Source of the DNA: an uncultured Erwinia sp.
Lineage (GTDB): Bacteria; Pseudomonadota; Gammaproteobacteria; Enterobacterales; Enterobacteriaceae
Assembly (NCBI GenBank): GCA_913775305.1
Contig: CAJYIY010000058.1
Span: 1 to 36,062 of the forward strand
Direction of reading: 5' to 3'
DNA: 36,062 bases
The notes under the pieces were generated by a model. It searched no databases, had not been told where the DNA came from, and saw nothing but the letters and a program-made list of their open reading frames with translations. Numbering within the stretch: position 1 is the first letter of the stretch; every line of letters starts with the position of its first letter. A program made the position numbers and the translations under genes. Positions 1 to 9,098 of this stretch are shown in pieces.

Positions 1-221
1 ATGAGGCGCTGACGGCGATTGCTAAAAAGGCGCTGTCGCGTAAAACCGGCGCGCGCGGCCTGCGTTCCATTGTCGAAGGCGTGCTGCTGGACACCATGTA
101 CGACCTGCCATCAATGGAGGACGTTGAGAAGGTGGTGGTGGATGCCTCGGTGATTGAAAACGGCGGCGAACCCAAACTGATCTACGGCAAACCGGATGCG
201 CAGCAGGCGTCTGGCGAATAA
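1..221 (+). CDS. clpX: ClpX, ATPase subunit of ClpXP protease (3' end only)
   Basis: Only the last 72 codons are present, with codons in phase from position 3 and a TAA stop at 219-221. The visible peptide ([20 protein letters not shown], then [19 protein letters not shown] and a tail ending [12 protein letters not shown]) is the C-terminal small AAA+ subdomain of ClpX and is nearly identical to my memory of the E. coli protein. ClpX is the hexameric unfoldase that feeds substrates to ClpP in the cytoplasm. It lies directly upstream of lon, the usual clpP-clpX-lon order. The ATPase core and zinc domain lie outside the window and cannot be judged. Confidence 0.97.
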   Translation, partial: EALTAIAKKALSRKTGARGLRSIVEGVLLDTMYDLPSMEDVEKVVVDASVIENGGEPKLIYGKPDAQQASGE

Positions 222-254
222 ATAACCAAATCTTTACAGTCGGTTAACCGAAAA

Positions 255-275
255 AGGGGGGAAATCTTCCCCCTT
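255..275 (+). terminator. Hairpin after clpX
   Basis: A G-run (256-261) and a C-run (269-273) form a stem of about 7 to 9 base pairs with a 3-base loop, 34 bases after the clpX stop. The downstream tract is only moderately T-rich, so termination may be partial. A similar hairpin is known at this place in E. coli. Confidence 0.6.
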
Positions 276-298
276 CAACATTTCTGGTAAACCCAACG

Positions 299-327
299 TT
301 GAATCTATTCCATTCATCCCCATATAC
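299..327 (+). promoter_or_regulatory. Sigma-32 heat-shock promoter of lon
   Basis: The -35 element TTGAA (299-303) and the -10 element CCCCATATA (318-326) are separated by 14 bases. This fits the RpoH consensus CTTGAA-N(11-16)-CCCATnT. E. coli lon is a classic sigma-32 gene with an almost identical -10 block. Confidence 0.8.
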
Positions 328-409
328 TCAAGTACCTGTGGTAAACCGCTTCTGTTAAGGATGATGCGGTTCCCCTTACCTGGCGGAAATTAAACTAAGA
401 GAGAGCTCT

Positions 410-2764
410 ATGAATCCTGAGCGTTCTGAACGCATTGAAATCCCTGTGTTACCGTTGCGTGACGTAGTGGTTTATCCGCACATGGTCATTCCGTTGTTTG
501 TTGGTCGCGAAAAATCGATTCGCTGCCTTGAAGCCGCCATGGATCATGACAAAAAGATCATGCTGGTCGCTCAGAAAGAAGCTTCAACGGATGAACCCGG
601 CATTAACGACCTCTTCTCGGTCGGAACCGTCGCCTCTATTTTACAGATGCTGAAGCTCCCGGACGGCACGGTGAAAGTGCTGGTAGAGGGTTTACAGCGT
701 GCTCATATCACGACTTTATCCGACAACGGTGATCATTTTGCCGCACAGGCAGAATATCTTGAGTCTCCGGAAATTGAAGAGCGCGAGCAGGAAGTGCTGG
801 TGCGAACGGCGATCAATCAGTTTGAAGGTTACATCAAACTGAATAAAAAGATCCCACCGGAAGTGCTGACCTCGCTGAACAGCATTGATGATGCTGCACG
901 CCTGGCTGATACCGTGGCAGCGCACATGCCGCTGAAACTGGCTGATAAACAGTCCGTGCTGGAAATGTCCGACGTGAATGAGCGTCTGGAATATCTGATG
1001 GCGATGATGGAATCGGAGATCGACCTGCTTCAGGTTGAGAAACGCATCCGTAACCGCGTGAAAAAGCAGATGGAGAAAAGCCAGCGCGAGTACTATCTGA
1101 ATGAGCAGATGAAGGCCATTCAGAAAGAGCTGGGCGAAATGGACGATGCGCCTGACGAAAATGAAGCGCTGAAGCGTAAGATTGACGCAGCAAAAATGCC
1201 GAAAGAGGCAAAAGATAAAACGGAAGCCGAGCTGCAGAAGCTGAAAATGATGTCGCCGATGTCGGCGGAAGCTACCGTGGTTCGTGGCTATATCGACTGG
1301 ATGGTTCAGGTACCGTGGAATGCGCGCAGCAAAGTGAAGAAAGATTTGCGTAAAGCGCAGGAAACGCTGGATACGGACCATTTCGGCCTGGAGCGAGTGA
1401 AAGATCGCATCCTTGAGTATTTAGCCGTGCAGAGCCGCGTCAGCAAAATTAAAGGTCCGATTCTGTGTCTGGTGGGACCGCCGGGTGTGGGTAAAACCTC
1501 GCTGGGGCAGTCCATTGCCAAAGCCACCGGCCGTAAATACGTCCGTATGGCGCTGGGCGGTGTGCGTGACGAAGCGGAAATCCGCGGTCACCGCCGGACC
1601 TATATCGGTTCAATGCCTGGCAAGCTCATTCAGAAAATGGCGAAAGTGGGAGTAAAAAACCCGCTGTTCCTGCTGGATGAGATCGACAAAATGTCTTCAG
1701 ACATGCGTGGCGACCCGGCTTCAGCCCTGCTGGAGGTGCTGGATCCTGAACAGAACATTGCCTTTAACGATCACTATCTGGAAGTGGACTACGATCTCTC
1801 GGATGTGATGTTTGTGGCAACGTCTAACTCAATGAACATTCCGGCTCCGCTGTTGGACCGTATGGAAGTGATTCGCCTTTCCGGCTACACCGAAGACGAA
1901 AAGCTGAACATCGCCAAACAGCACCTGCTGCCGAAACAAATTGAGCGTAACGCACTGAAGAAAAATGAAATCTCAGTCGATGACAGCGCGATTGTTGGCA
2001 TCATCCGTTACTACACACGCGAAGCAGGTGTCCGTAGCCTTGAGCGCGAACTGTCGAAACTGTGTCGTAAAGCGGTTAAGTCGTTGCTGATGGATAAGTC
2101 CCTCAAGCGTATCGATATTAACGGCGATAACCTGAAAGATTTCCTCGGCGTACAGCGCTTTGACTATGGGCGTGCTGACAGCGAAAACCGCGTTGGTCAG
2201 GTCACCGGTCTGGCGTGGACGGAAGTGGGTGGCGATCTGCTGACCATCGAAACCGCCTGTGTACCTGGCAAAGGCAAGCTGACCTACACCGGTTCTCTGG
2301 GTGAAGTGATGCAGGAGTCAATCCAGGCTGCACTGACGGTCGTGCGTGCGCGTGCCGATAAGCTGGGCATCAACAGCGACTTCTACGAGAAGCGTGACAT
2401 CCACGTTCACGTTCCAGAGGGTGCAACGCCGAAAGATGGTCCGAGCGCGGGTATTGCCATGTGTACCGCTCTGGTCTCCTGCCTGACCGGTAACCCGGTG
2501 CGTGCGGATGTGGCCATGACCGGTGAGATCACGCTGCGCGGCCAGGTTCTGCCGATCGGCGGGCTGAAAGAGAAACTGCTGGCAGCGCACCGCGGCGGGA
2601 TTAAAACGGTACTGATTCCGGATGAGAATAAGCGCGATCTGGAAGAGATTCCGGATAACGTGATCGCCGATCTGAAGATCCATCCGGTTAAGCGTATTGA
2701 AGAAGTTCTGGAGCTGGCTCTGCAAAATGCCCCTTCCGGCATGCAGGTCGTCACCGAAAAATAA
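410..2764 (+). CDS. lon: Lon ATP-dependent protease
   Basis: At 784 residues it matches the length of E. coli Lon. Lon is a cytoplasmic homo-oligomeric AAA+ serine protease that degrades misfolded and regulatory proteins. The N-terminal substrate domain begins with [20 protein letters not shown] coiled-coil stretch (about residues 190-270) precedes the AAA+ module with Walker [10 protein letters not shown] (near 356-364) and Walker [10 protein letters not shown]. The C-terminal protease domain has the catalytic Ser in [10 protein letters not shown] (expected Ser679) and the catalytic Lys in [10 protein letters not shown] (expected Lys722). The start is supported by the purine-rich AAGAGAGAGCTCT just upstream. 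Expression is likely heat-inducible through the RpoH promoter at 299-327. A strong terminator follows. Confidence 0.99.
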   Translation: MNPERSERIEIPVLPLRDVVVYPHMVIPLFVGREKSIRCLEAAMDHDKKIMLVAQKEASTDEPGINDLFSVGTVASILQMLKLPDGTVKVLVEGLQRAHITTLSDNGDHFAAQAEYLESPEIEEREQEVLVRTAINQFEGYIKLNKKIPPEVLTSLNSIDDAARLADTVAAHMPLKLADKQSVLEMSDVNERLEYLMAMMESEIDLLQVEKRIRNRVKKQMEKSQREYYLNEQMKAIQKELGEMDDAPDENEALKRKIDAAKMPKEAKDKTEAELQKLKMMSPMSAEATVVRGYIDWMVQVPWNARSKVKKDLRKAQETLDTDHFGLERVKDRILEYLAVQSRVSKIKGPILCLVGPPGVGKTSLGQSIAKATGRKYVRMALGGVRDEAEIRGHRRTYIGSMPGKLIQKMAKVGVKNPLFLLDEIDKMSSDMRGDPASALLEVLDPEQNIAFNDHYLEVDYDLSDVMFVATSNSMNIPAPLLDRMEVIRLSGYTEDEKLNIAKQHLLPKQIERNALKKNEISVDDSAIVGIIRYYTREAGVRSLERELSKLCRKAVKSLLMDKSLKRIDINGDNLKDFLGVQRFDYGRADSENRVGQVTGLAWTEVGGDLLTIETACVPGKGKLTYTGSLGEVMQESIQAALTVVRARADKLGINSDFYEKRDIHVHVPEGATPKDGPSAGIAMCTALVSCLTGNPVRADVAMTGEITLRGQVLPIGGLKEKLLAAHRGGIKTVLIPDENKRDLEEIPDNVIADLKIHPVKRIEEVLELALQNAPSGMQVVTEK

Positions 2765-2795
2765 TGATTTGAAATAAAATCACGCTAAAACGCGG

Positions 2796-2831
2796 GCTGG
2801 CAGGTGAATTGTGACTTGCCAGCTTTTTTTT
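2796..2831 (+). terminator. Rho-independent terminator of lon
   Basis: A 10-bp stem (2796-2805 with 2814-2823, one G-U pair) with an 8-base loop is followed by eight T residues. Confidence 0.9.
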
Positions 2832-2989
2832 GTCCCGCTAATTTAGGGTGTTGTTAAGCCAGTCGTAGCAATGGTTGCCGATGGTATTGGCTCAACATGT
2901 TCGTTTCGCAGTCATAATAAAACGACTGCACATACGTCGCTGGCAGGGTGCCAGTAACGGAGTGAAAAAATACAAGAGGGGATGATTAG

Positions 2990-3262
2990 GTGAACAAGTC
3001 ACAGTTGATCGACAAAATTGCTGCAAATGCAGATATTTCCAAAGCTGCAGCCGGGCGTGTACTGGATGCATTTATTGCCTCTGTTACTGATTCTCTGCAG
3101 TCTGGCGACGAAGTGACGTTGGTAGGATTCGGCACCTTCTCCGTGCGTGAGCGTTCAGAGCGTACTGGCCGTAACCCGCAAACAGGTAAAGAAATTACTA
3201 TCCCTGCCGGCAAAGTACCCGGTTTCCGTGCCGGTAAAGGTCTGAAAGACGCCGTTAACTAA
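2990..3262 (+). CDS. hupB: HU beta, nucleoid-associated DNA-binding protein
   Basis: A 90-residue protein beginning [20 protein letters not shown], with the beta-arm signature [22 protein letters not shown] binds and bends DNA non-specifically as an alpha/beta heterodimer and shapes the nucleoid. The start is GTG at 2990, preceded by GAGGGG about 9 bases upstream; E. coli hupB also uses GTG. It stands alone as a monocistron between terminators at 2796-2831 and 3335-3365, in the usual lon-hupB-ppiD order. Confidence 0.99.
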   Translation: MNKSQLIDKIAANADISKAAAGRVLDAFIASVTDSLQSGDEVTLVGFGTFSVRERSERTGRNPQTGKEITIPAGKVPGFRAGKGLKDAVN

Positions 3263-3334
3263 GCCATCTGCTGCCGTGGGAACAGATTTCTTCGGCAGAG
3301 TGAGGATCGCCAGGGCGTTCTCATGTAACATACT

Positions 3335-3365
3335 GGCACATCATCAGATTGATGTGCCTTTTTTT
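3335..3365 (+). terminator. Rho-independent terminator of hupB
   Basis: A perfect 9-bp stem GGCACATCA/TGATGTGCC with a 6-base loop is followed by seven T residues. Confidence 0.92.
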
Positions 3366-3520
3366 ATGATTCAGTGACATTCGCGTAATGCGGTTGTCTA
3401 CAGAATGTAACTCCCTATAGTCACTGGAGTTGCAGCAATGCATGGCGTTGCACGTCCTCGGGAACGCGGGACGATAGCGCAAGGTTTTACATTCACACTA
3501 CAGCGGAGTGTTGTCACACC

Positions 3521-5392
3521 ATGATGGACAATTTACGCGCGGCTTCGAACCATGTCGTGCTCAAAATTATACTGGGTTTGATCATCCTGTCCTTTGTTCT
3601 TACCGGCGTGGGCGGATATCTGACGGGCGGCAGTGGTGATTATGCCGCCAGGGTAAACGGTCAGGAGATCAGCCGTGCTCAGCTTGAGCGTGCTTTTAGC
3701 AACGAGCGTGCGCGTCAGCAGCAGATGCTGGGCGAACAATTCTCCGTACTGGCAGGTAACGAAGGCTATATGCAGCAGATACGCCAGCAGGCGCTTGCTC
3801 AGCTGACTGACGAAATTCTGCTCGACCAGTATACGAAAAACATTGGCCTCGCCATTAGCGACAATCAAATCAAGCAGGCCATCTTCGCCCAGCCCGCGTT
3901 CCAGACCAATGGTAAATTTGATAACGCCAAATATCTGGGGCTGATTGGTAATCTGGGCTTTACCGCCGATCAGTATGCGGAAGCGCTGCGTAAGCAGTTG
4001 ACGACCCAACAGCTGATTAAGTCCATTACCGGTACCGACTTTGTTCTGAGCAATGAGAGTGATGCGCTGGCCGCGTTAATTTCCCAGCAGCGCCTGGTGC
4101 GTGAAGTGACGATTAACGTCAGTGAGCTGGCGAACAAACAGACCGTGACGCCGGAAGAAATCAATAACTACTACCAGCAGAACAAAAACAGCCTCATGTC
4201 CCCTGAACAGTTCCGCGTCAGTTACATCAAACTGGATGCGGCAAGTATGCAGAAGCCGGTCAGTGAGAGTGAAATCCAGGGCTGGTATGACGAACATCAG
4301 CAGGACTATACCCAGCCGCAGCGCAATCGCTACAGTATCATTCAGACCAAAACTGAAGCGGAAGCGCAGTCGGTGCTGGATGCACTGAAAAACGGCGGTG
4401 ATTTTGCGGTGCTGGCAAAAGAAAAATCAGTCGATCCTATCTCTGCGCGTCAGGGGGGCGATATGGGCTGGCTGGAGCCGGATACCACGCCTGACGAGTT
4501 GAAAAACTCAGGCCTGAAAGACAAAGGCCAGCTGTCAGGGATCATCAAATCTTCCGTAGGCTTTATCGTAGCCCGACTGGATGACATTCAACCGCAGCAG
4601 GTTAAAACACTGGCCGAGGTTCATGATGATATCGCGGCGAAAGTGAAGCAGGAAAAGGCCGTCGATGCTTACTACAAACTGCAGCAGAAAGTCAGCGATG
4701 CAGCCAGCAACGATACGGAGTCTCTGGCGAGTGCAGAAGAAGCCGCGGGTGTTAAAGCGGTGGAAACCGGTTGGTTCAGTCATGATAGCCTGCCTGCAGA
4801 GCTGAACTTTAAGCCGGTACAGGAAGCGATCTTCAACGGTGGTCTGGCTGGTGAAAATGGTGCTCCGGGCCGCAACTCTGACATTATCACCGTCGATGGC
4901 GATCGCGCTTTTGTCCTGCGTATCAGCGAACACAAGCCTGAAGTCGTTAAGCCACTGGCCGAAGTCACCGCGCAAATCACGGATACCCTGAAACAGCAGA
5001 AAGCTCAGGCGGCGGCGAAGTCGCAGGCTGATAAATTGCTGGCCGATCTGAAAGCAGGCAAAGGTGATGAGGCGCTGAAAGCGGCGGGTCTGAAATTTGG
5101 TGAAAGCCAGACGCTGACCCGTACTGGTCAGGATGCACTGACACAGTCTGCGTTTGCGCTGCCGCTGCCGTCAGCAGGAAAACCTTCCTACGGTGTGGGC
5201 GAGGATATGCATGGCAATGTGGTGTTGCTGGCGCTGGACAAAGTGCAGAGCAGTGAAATGCCGGCTGCGCAGAAAACCGCACTGGTGCAGGGCGTGACGC
5301 AGAATAATGCGCAGATTGCCTTTGAGGTGCTGATGACTAACCTGCGTAAAGAAGCCAAAATCAAGTACGGTGCAGCCGCTCAGGCCCAATAA
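3521..5392 (+). CDS. ppiD: PpiD, membrane-anchored periplasmic chaperone/peptidyl-prolyl isomerase-like protein
   Basis: At 623 residues it equals E. coli PpiD in length. The N-terminus (MMDNLRAASNHVVLKIILGL onward) has a single transmembrane helix at about residues 16-34 that anchors the protein in the inner membrane, with the rest periplasmic. A SurA-like N-terminal region is followed by a parvulin-type domain at about residues 266-355 (RNRYSIIQTKTEAEAQSVL to SSVGFIVARLDDIQ), then a C-terminal helical region. PpiD works near the SecYEG exit with YfgM and helps fold exported proteins. The first ATG (3521) is used with GGAG 11 bases upstream; the next ATG codon (3524) is an alternative start and E. 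coli also begins Met-Met. I saw no clear Cpx or sigma-32 box upstream. Confidence 0.98.
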   Translation: MMDNLRAASNHVVLKIILGLIILSFVLTGVGGYLTGGSGDYAARVNGQEISRAQLERAFSNERARQQQMLGEQFSVLAGNEGYMQQIRQQALAQLTDEILLDQYTKNIGLAISDNQIKQAIFAQPAFQTNGKFDNAKYLGLIGNLGFTADQYAEALRKQLTTQQLIKSITGTDFVLSNESDALAALISQQRLVREVTINVSELANKQTVTPEEINNYYQQNKNSLMSPEQFRVSYIKLDAASMQKPVSESEIQGWYDEHQQDYTQPQRNRYSIIQTKTEAEAQSVLDALKNGGDFAVLAKEKSVDPISARQGGDMGWLEPDTTPDELKNSGLKDKGQLSGIIKSSVGFIVARLDDIQPQQVKTLAEVHDDIAAKVKQEKAVDAYYKLQQKVSDAASNDTESLASAEEAAGVKAVETGWFSHDSLPAELNFKPVQEAIFNGGLAGENGAPGRNSDIITVDGDRAFVLRISEHKPEVVKPLAEVTAQITDTLKQQKAQAAAKSQADKLLADLKAGKGDEALKAAGLKFGESQTLTRTGQDALTQSAFALPLPSAGKPSYGVGEDMHGNVVLLALDKVQSSEMPAAQKTALVQGVTQNNAQIAFEVLMTNLRKEAKIKYGAAAQAQ

Positions 5393-5426
5393 GCCTCGCA
5401 AACTCACTGCAACTGATTGCAACACG

Positions 5427-5449
5427 AAAGGCCGCTTATGCGGCCTTTT
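5427..5449 (+). terminator. Rho-independent terminator of ppiD
   Basis: A 9-bp stem AAAGGCCGC/GCGGCCTTT around a TTAT loop ends in a short T-run. Confidence 0.85.
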
Positions 5450-5531
5450 CCATATCTGTTATCTGCCGTTTGCTGGCACAAGAGCACTGACGTAGGTTAG
5501 TAATGCTGTCAAACACATGGAGGAAAACAGC

Positions 5532-5897
5532 ATGCTTAAATCAACGCTTCAGGCTCTTTTACTGACATTCAGTATGGCGCTAATCACACCTGCGCTGGCA
5601 GCAGGCAACGCGGAGGCGCCAAAGGACGTGAAGGCTGAAACCAGGAAGGAAGTAAAGACACCGGTGCCGGCAGGGGCTGACAAGAGTGATGAAGATGCGG
5701 GTGCGCAGGTGAGCATTAACAGTGCCACCGCGCAGGAACTGGCTGAGAGAATGAAGGGTGTGGGACTTAAAAAAGCGGAGTCGATTGTCAGCTATCGTGA
5801 GAAATATGGCCCTTTCAGCCAGCTGGATCAGCTGACGGAAGTCCCTGGCCTCGGCAAGGCGCTGGTCGAACGTAATTTGACACGAATTAAACTGTGA
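5532..5897 (+). CDS. ybaV: YbaV, exported helix-hairpin-helix (ComEA-like) protein
   Basis: About 121 residues. A Sec signal peptide (MLKSTLQALLLTFSMALI, cleavage after ALAA) leads to a charged linker and a C-terminal helix-hairpin-helix pair: VSINSATAQELAERMKGVG, then KAESIVSYREKYGPF and VPGLGKALVERN. This is the ComEA/YbaV family; in competent bacteria ComEA binds DNA in the periplasm, while the role in enterobacteria is poorly defined. I chose the ATG at 5532 rather than the in-frame ATG at 5517, because GGAGGA at 5519-5524 sits 7 bases before 5532 and the earlier ATG would consume that ribosome-binding site and put charges before the signal peptide. Confidence 0.93.
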   Translation: MLKSTLQALLLTFSMALITPALAAGNAEAPKDVKAETRKEVKTPVPAGADKSDEDAGAQVSINSATAQELAERMKGVGLKKAESIVSYREKYGPFSQLDQLTEVPGLGKALVERNLTRIKL

Positions 5898-5955
5898 TCC
5901 GTTTCGCGAGTCCGGTATATCGGACACAAAACAGGGGCTTCGGCTGCTAATCTCT

Positions 5956-5972
5956 TGGAGGTCATACCAGTT
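5956..5972 (-). promoter_or_regulatory. FadR operator upstream of fadM
   Basis: Read on the minus strand the 17 bases are AACTGGTATGACCTCCA. They match the FadR consensus core TGGT-N2-GACC exactly, with a good left flank (AACTGGT). It ends 33 bases before the fadM start. FadR control of fadM is established in E. coli; the site here is my pattern match. Confidence 0.72.
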
Positions 5973-6005
5973 TGGTGTGGCCTCTTTACCCGGAGATCCG
6001 AAGCA

Positions 6006-6410
6006 ATGCAGACCACCATCAAAGTTCGCGGCTACCATCTTGATGTATACCAACATGTCAATAACGCACGTTATCTGGAGTTTCTTGAAGAGGCTCGCTG
6101 GGCATGGCTTGAAGAAACGGAAGCTTTTCAGTGGATGTCGACAAATCATCTGGCGTTTATTGTGGTCAACATCAACATTAACTATCGTCGGTCAGCGGTG
6201 CTTGGTGACGTCTTGCTGATTAACAGCAGGGTGCAGCAGCTGAAGGGGAAAAGCGGGGTGATTGCCCAAACGATAACGCTGCACCCCGGCGGTGAGGTAG
6301 TGGCTGATGCGCTGTTAACCTTTGTCTGTATTGATTTGCGCAGTCAGAAGGCGCAGCCGATGGAGGGAGAGCTGCGCCAGAGAATGGAGACGATGCTGAA
6401 TCTGATGTAA
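6006..6410 (+). CDS. fadM: FadM, long-chain acyl-CoA thioesterase (hotdog fold)
   Basis: A 134-residue 4HBT-family protein: MQTTIKVRGYHLDVYQHVNN, with the catalytic Asp in YHLDVYQHVNNARYLEF and the long helix EEARWAWLEE. It hydrolyses long-chain acyl-CoA, notably the dead-end 3,5-dienoyl-CoA from oleate beta-oxidation, in the cytoplasm. Start ATG at 6006 gives the E. coli N-terminus (MQTQIKVRG in E. coli) and has CGGAG upstream; a longer frame back to 5955 would run over the FadR operator. E. coli FadM is 132 residues. The conserved FadR site at 5956-5972 implies repression in the absence of fatty acids. Confidence 0.97.
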   Translation: MQTTIKVRGYHLDVYQHVNNARYLEFLEEARWAWLEETEAFQWMSTNHLAFIVVNININYRRSAVLGDVLLINSRVQQLKGKSGVIAQTITLHPGGEVVADALLTFVCIDLRSQKAQPMEGELRQRMETMLNLM

Positions 6411-6429
6411 CTCAGGCAAGGGGCAGGTT

Positions 6430-6517
6430 TGCGCTGTTACACCGTTGTCCGGCGTATTCCGGTGATGCAGCCGGCTTCACAATGTATCGCCGGGATAGCC
6501 GGGCGACGTTATCCGGC
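6430..6517. repeat. Two inverted REP-like palindromic units between fadM and queC
   Basis: Two GC-rich imperfect palindromes lie between the convergent genes. One at 6489-6517 runs GCCGGGATA to TTATCCGGC. The other, at about 6446-6474, reads on the minus strand from GCCGGCTGCA to CGCCGGA. Both carry the GCCGG...CCGGC ends typical of enterobacterial REP elements and they are in opposite orientation, like a BIME. They may protect 3' ends of both transcripts. Copies elsewhere in the genome cannot be checked here. Confidence 0.4.
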
Positions 6518-6534
6518 TCAAGAGATGTCAGCGA

Positions 6535-7230
6535 TTAAACCAGGCCGGTTTTCGTTTTCATCGCCTGCATGACGGCAGTGGCATTGTGCTGATATTCCTG
6601 CAGGCCATTAGCTCGCAGATGGCAGGCCGCACATTCGCCGCAGCCGTCACCCGGGATGCCGTTGTAGCAGGTCAGCGTTTGCTCGCGCACCAGTTGAAGC
6701 TGCTGCCAGTAGTCGGCCAGTGCCCAGGTTTCCGCTTTGTTCAGCCACATCAGCGGCGTTTCAAAACGGATATCGCGCGCCATTCCCAGCGAGACGGCAT
6801 GGTTAAGCGCTTTGACAAACTCATCGCGGCAGTCAGGGTAGCCAGAAAAATCGGTTTCACATACGCCGGTAATTACCGCTTCGGCCTCCACCTGGTAGGC
6901 ATAAATGGCCGCCAGCGTCAGGAAAAGAATATTGCGCCCTGGAACAAAGGTACTCGGCAATCCACTGCTGGCCGGGTCCCAGGTGGGCACAGGGATGTTA
7001 TCGCGGGTCAGGCTGCTTACTGCCAGTTCGTTAAGCAGGGTGACATCAAGTACCTTGTGCGCGCGAGCACCCAGCGACAGTGACAGCTGCTGCGCAACTT
7101 CAATTTCGGCCCGATGTCGCTGGCCATAATCAAAGGTGACGCAGTGTACTTCGTCATACTGCTCAAGGGCCTGAATCAGGCAGGTTGTTGAATCCTGACC
7201 TCCGCTGAATACTACGACTGCACGTTTCAT
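6535..7230 (-). CDS. queC: QueC, 7-cyano-7-deazaguanine (preQ0) synthase
   Basis: A 231-residue protein equal in length to E. coli QueC. It uses ATP and ammonia to convert 7-carboxy-7-deazaguanine into preQ0, a step towards the queuosine tRNA modification. The PP-loop SGGQDS is at residues 9-14 ([18 protein letters not shown]). A zinc-binding C-X8-C-X2-C-X2-C cluster lies near the C-terminus ([19 protein letters not shown]). The start at 7230 is favoured over an upstream in-frame ATG at 7260 because it gives the family N-terminus and has AGGAAGAG just upstream. It lies 67 bases downstream of ybaE on the same strand, so read-through from ybaE is possible. No preQ1 riboswitch was recognised. 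Confidence 0.97.
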   Translation of the reverse strand: MKRAVVVFSGGQDSTTCLIQALEQYDEVHCVTFDYGQRHRAEIEVAQQLSLSLGARAHKVLDVTLLNELAVSSLTRDNIPVPTWDPASSGLPSTFVPGRNILFLTLAAIYAYQVEAEAVITGVCETDFSGYPDCRDEFVKALNHAVSLGMARDIRFETPLMWLNKAETWALADYWQQLQLVREQTLTCYNGIPGDGCGECAACHLRANGLQEYQHNATAVMQAMKTKTGLV

Positions 7231-7297
7231 ACTTGCTCTTCCTGATGATGTTCTGGCCACTATGGTAATGCCTCAACGGGCAGAAGGGTAGTTTCAC

Positions 7298-8998
7298 TCA
7301 GTCAATATTGACCGGTGGGGGGATCCAGGCTTGGGAAAAATCAAACCAGCCCCATGCATTGAGCCGAATTCCCTCAACGTCAGGAGGCGCACTGACCTGA
7401 TAGCGATAGTTAAACAGTGGCGTAATCGAGGCCTGGTGCATCAGCCTGGTAAACACCACCTGCATCGCATCGTGCCGGGTGGCCATGTCATCGTGCTGCT
7501 GGAGTTCACTCAGCGAAACCCGCAGTTCCTTCCAGCGCTGCTTGTCGATAATCGCCGGCCAGAGCGGATCGAGTCGCAGCCAGCTTTCGAGGGTAAATAC
7601 CGGCGCTTCACCAATCAGGCGATCGCCCATCACCAGGTCGGCCTCCCTCAGTGAGGGATAATCCTGCCAGTTTTTCGCCGGGTGAAAATGCAGTGTTAAC
7701 CGGCAGCCCTGCGCTGCCAGCAGCTGCTGAAGCCGGATTGCCATCGCATGCAGTTCCACCGGCAGATGATAGTGCAGGCTCAGCTCCGCCGGGAGGATGA
7801 TGCCAGGAACCGGGAGCCATTTGGGAATGAGCCAACCCGGCAGCATTTCATTACTGGGTGAGATCAGCCCTTCCTCAAGCGGCAACTGTTCAACAAGTCC
7901 TGACTGATGTACCAGGGCCATAATATGCTGTGCCTGGCCGGCGCTCAGTCCTGCACGCTGGCCGATAGCCAGGTAACAGAATCCCAGGCTGATGCGCTGG
8001 CTGACCGGCTGCAGCTGCGCGAGATCCTGCTGAGCGCCTATCGCTATCTGTACCGGATGACGGCAGCTGGTACCCAGTTCCCGGTCAAAAAGCTGTGGTG
8101 CGATCCAGTATTCCACCGCCTGCATCAGGGGGAGTGCGCCGTGATACCAGCCGTGACTCTCCAGCCTGACCAGCACCGTTGAGTTTGTTACCAGCCGCCA
8201 CGGGCCGGTACCGATATCCGGATTATCGGGATGCGGCAGCAGGCAGCAGACGCTGGCCAGGCGGTGGGCGAGCCAGTAGTCGGCCTGGTGCAGATCGATG
8301 CGCAGGCAAAGCGCATGGGCCCGCGAAACGTGTTTGACGCTGGCGAGCATCCGCGCGCCGTTTCGGCTGGCAATAATTTGTTGCAGCGTCTGTTGCAGCT
8401 GCTGTGCATTCACTGTTTCGCCGTGGTGCCAGCGCAATTGGGGCCGCAGAAAGAAAAACCAGCTCAGACCATCGTCACTGATCTGCCAGTGGTGGGCGAG
8501 GTCGGGAATAGCGTCATCACCAACCAGACGGCTCAGCCCGGAGAAAACCTGCTGTGCAAGGTGCTGCTCGGCGCGCCCGGCCAGCACCTGCGGGCGCAGG
8601 GGATCCAGCCTGCGATAGTAGGGTATACGCAGCGTCGGCTGATTATTCTGCCACTGACCACCAAGAAAAGGTTGCAGAAGCTGACTGAGCTGCTGGTTGG
8701 CCAGCGGCACCAGCTGCAGAGCATGCTGAGGCTGACCTTTTTCCAGCTGGTGCAGCATCATTTCGCCGCGCAGTTCTTCAGGTGAACGCAAAAAGGTTAC
8801 GGTTCCACGCTTGCCGCGCCCCGGCCGAGCTTCCCAGCGCAGCCAGTTTGAGTTTTGCCACTGGTTGAGCAGGGTGCGAACATGGCGTTCACTACAGAAA
8901 CAGCTGCCGGCTATTTCGCTTACGCTGGTCGACAGCGGGTGGCCTTCGCTTCGCTGCCAAAGCCGCTGATACTGATTTAACCGGTTGATCTCACGCAT
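7298..8998 (-). CDS. ybaE: YbaE, SgrR-like regulator/solute-binding fusion
   Basis: At 566 residues it matches my memory of E. coli YbaE. Residues 1 to about 110 form a winged-helix DNA-binding region of the SgrR_N type ([45 protein letters not shown]). The remainder resembles the periplasmic oligopeptide-binding fold (SBP_bac_5) but has no signal peptide. SgrR, the best-known relative, senses sugar-phosphate stress and activates sgrS; the ligand and targets of YbaE are not known to me. It is divergent from cof, with 100 bases between the start codons and a palindrome at 9004-9021. Confidence 0.9.
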   Translation of the reverse strand: MREINRLNQYQRLWQRSEGHPLSTSVSEIAGSCFCSERHVRTLLNQWQNSNWLRWEARPGRGKRGTVTFLRSPEELRGEMMLHQLEKGQPQHALQLVPLANQQLSQLLQPFLGGQWQNNQPTLRIPYYRRLDPLRPQVLAGRAEQHLAQQVFSGLSRLVGDDAIPDLAHHWQISDDGLSWFFFLRPQLRWHHGETVNAQQLQQTLQQIIASRNGARMLASVKHVSRAHALCLRIDLHQADYWLAHRLASVCCLLPHPDNPDIGTGPWRLVTNSTVLVRLESHGWYHGALPLMQAVEYWIAPQLFDRELGTSCRHPVQIAIGAQQDLAQLQPVSQRISLGFCYLAIGQRAGLSAGQAQHIMALVHQSGLVEQLPLEEGLISPSNEMLPGWLIPKWLPVPGIILPAELSLHYHLPVELHAMAIRLQQLLAAQGCRLTLHFHPAKNWQDYPSLREADLVMGDRLIGEAPVFTLESWLRLDPLWPAIIDKQRWKELRVSLSELQQHDDMATRHDAMQVVFTRLMHQASITPLFNYRYQVSAPPDVEGIRLNAWGWFDFSQAWIPPPVNID

Positions 8999-9003
8999 TA
9001 GCC

Positions 9004-9021
9004 TAAACCCGGAACGGTTTA
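9004..9021. promoter_or_regulatory. Palindrome in the ybaE/cof divergent promoter region
   Basis: Inverted repeat TAAACC-N6-GGTTTA, 5 bases upstream of the ybaE start codon on its strand. It could be an operator, perhaps for autoregulation by YbaE; no known consensus fits well. Confidence 0.3.
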
Positions 9022-9098
9022 AGAAAAGTATTCACTATTTGTTCCGCAAATACCAGGAGATACTTGCTGACAGATTAACCACCTTTGCCGGAGTGAAT

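Noticed and set aside
716..1381. Long open frame on the minus strand inside lon (221 codons)
   Set aside because: It is antisense to a fully conserved lon, is rich in His/Phe/Arg/Gln as expected from reversed codons, and has no family match.
5580..6149. 189-codon minus-strand frame across ybaV and fadM
   Set aside because: It crosses two real genes and the FadR operator and has no recognisable domains.
6411..6534. preQ1 riboswitch associated with queC
   Set aside because: queC is on the minus strand with its start at 7230, so this DNA is at its 3' end; the structure fits REP-like palindromes better.
8231..8785. 184-codon plus-strand frame opposite ybaE
   Set aside because: ybaE on the minus strand aligns along its whole length with E. 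coli YbaE, so the opposing frame is a by-product of GC-rich codons.
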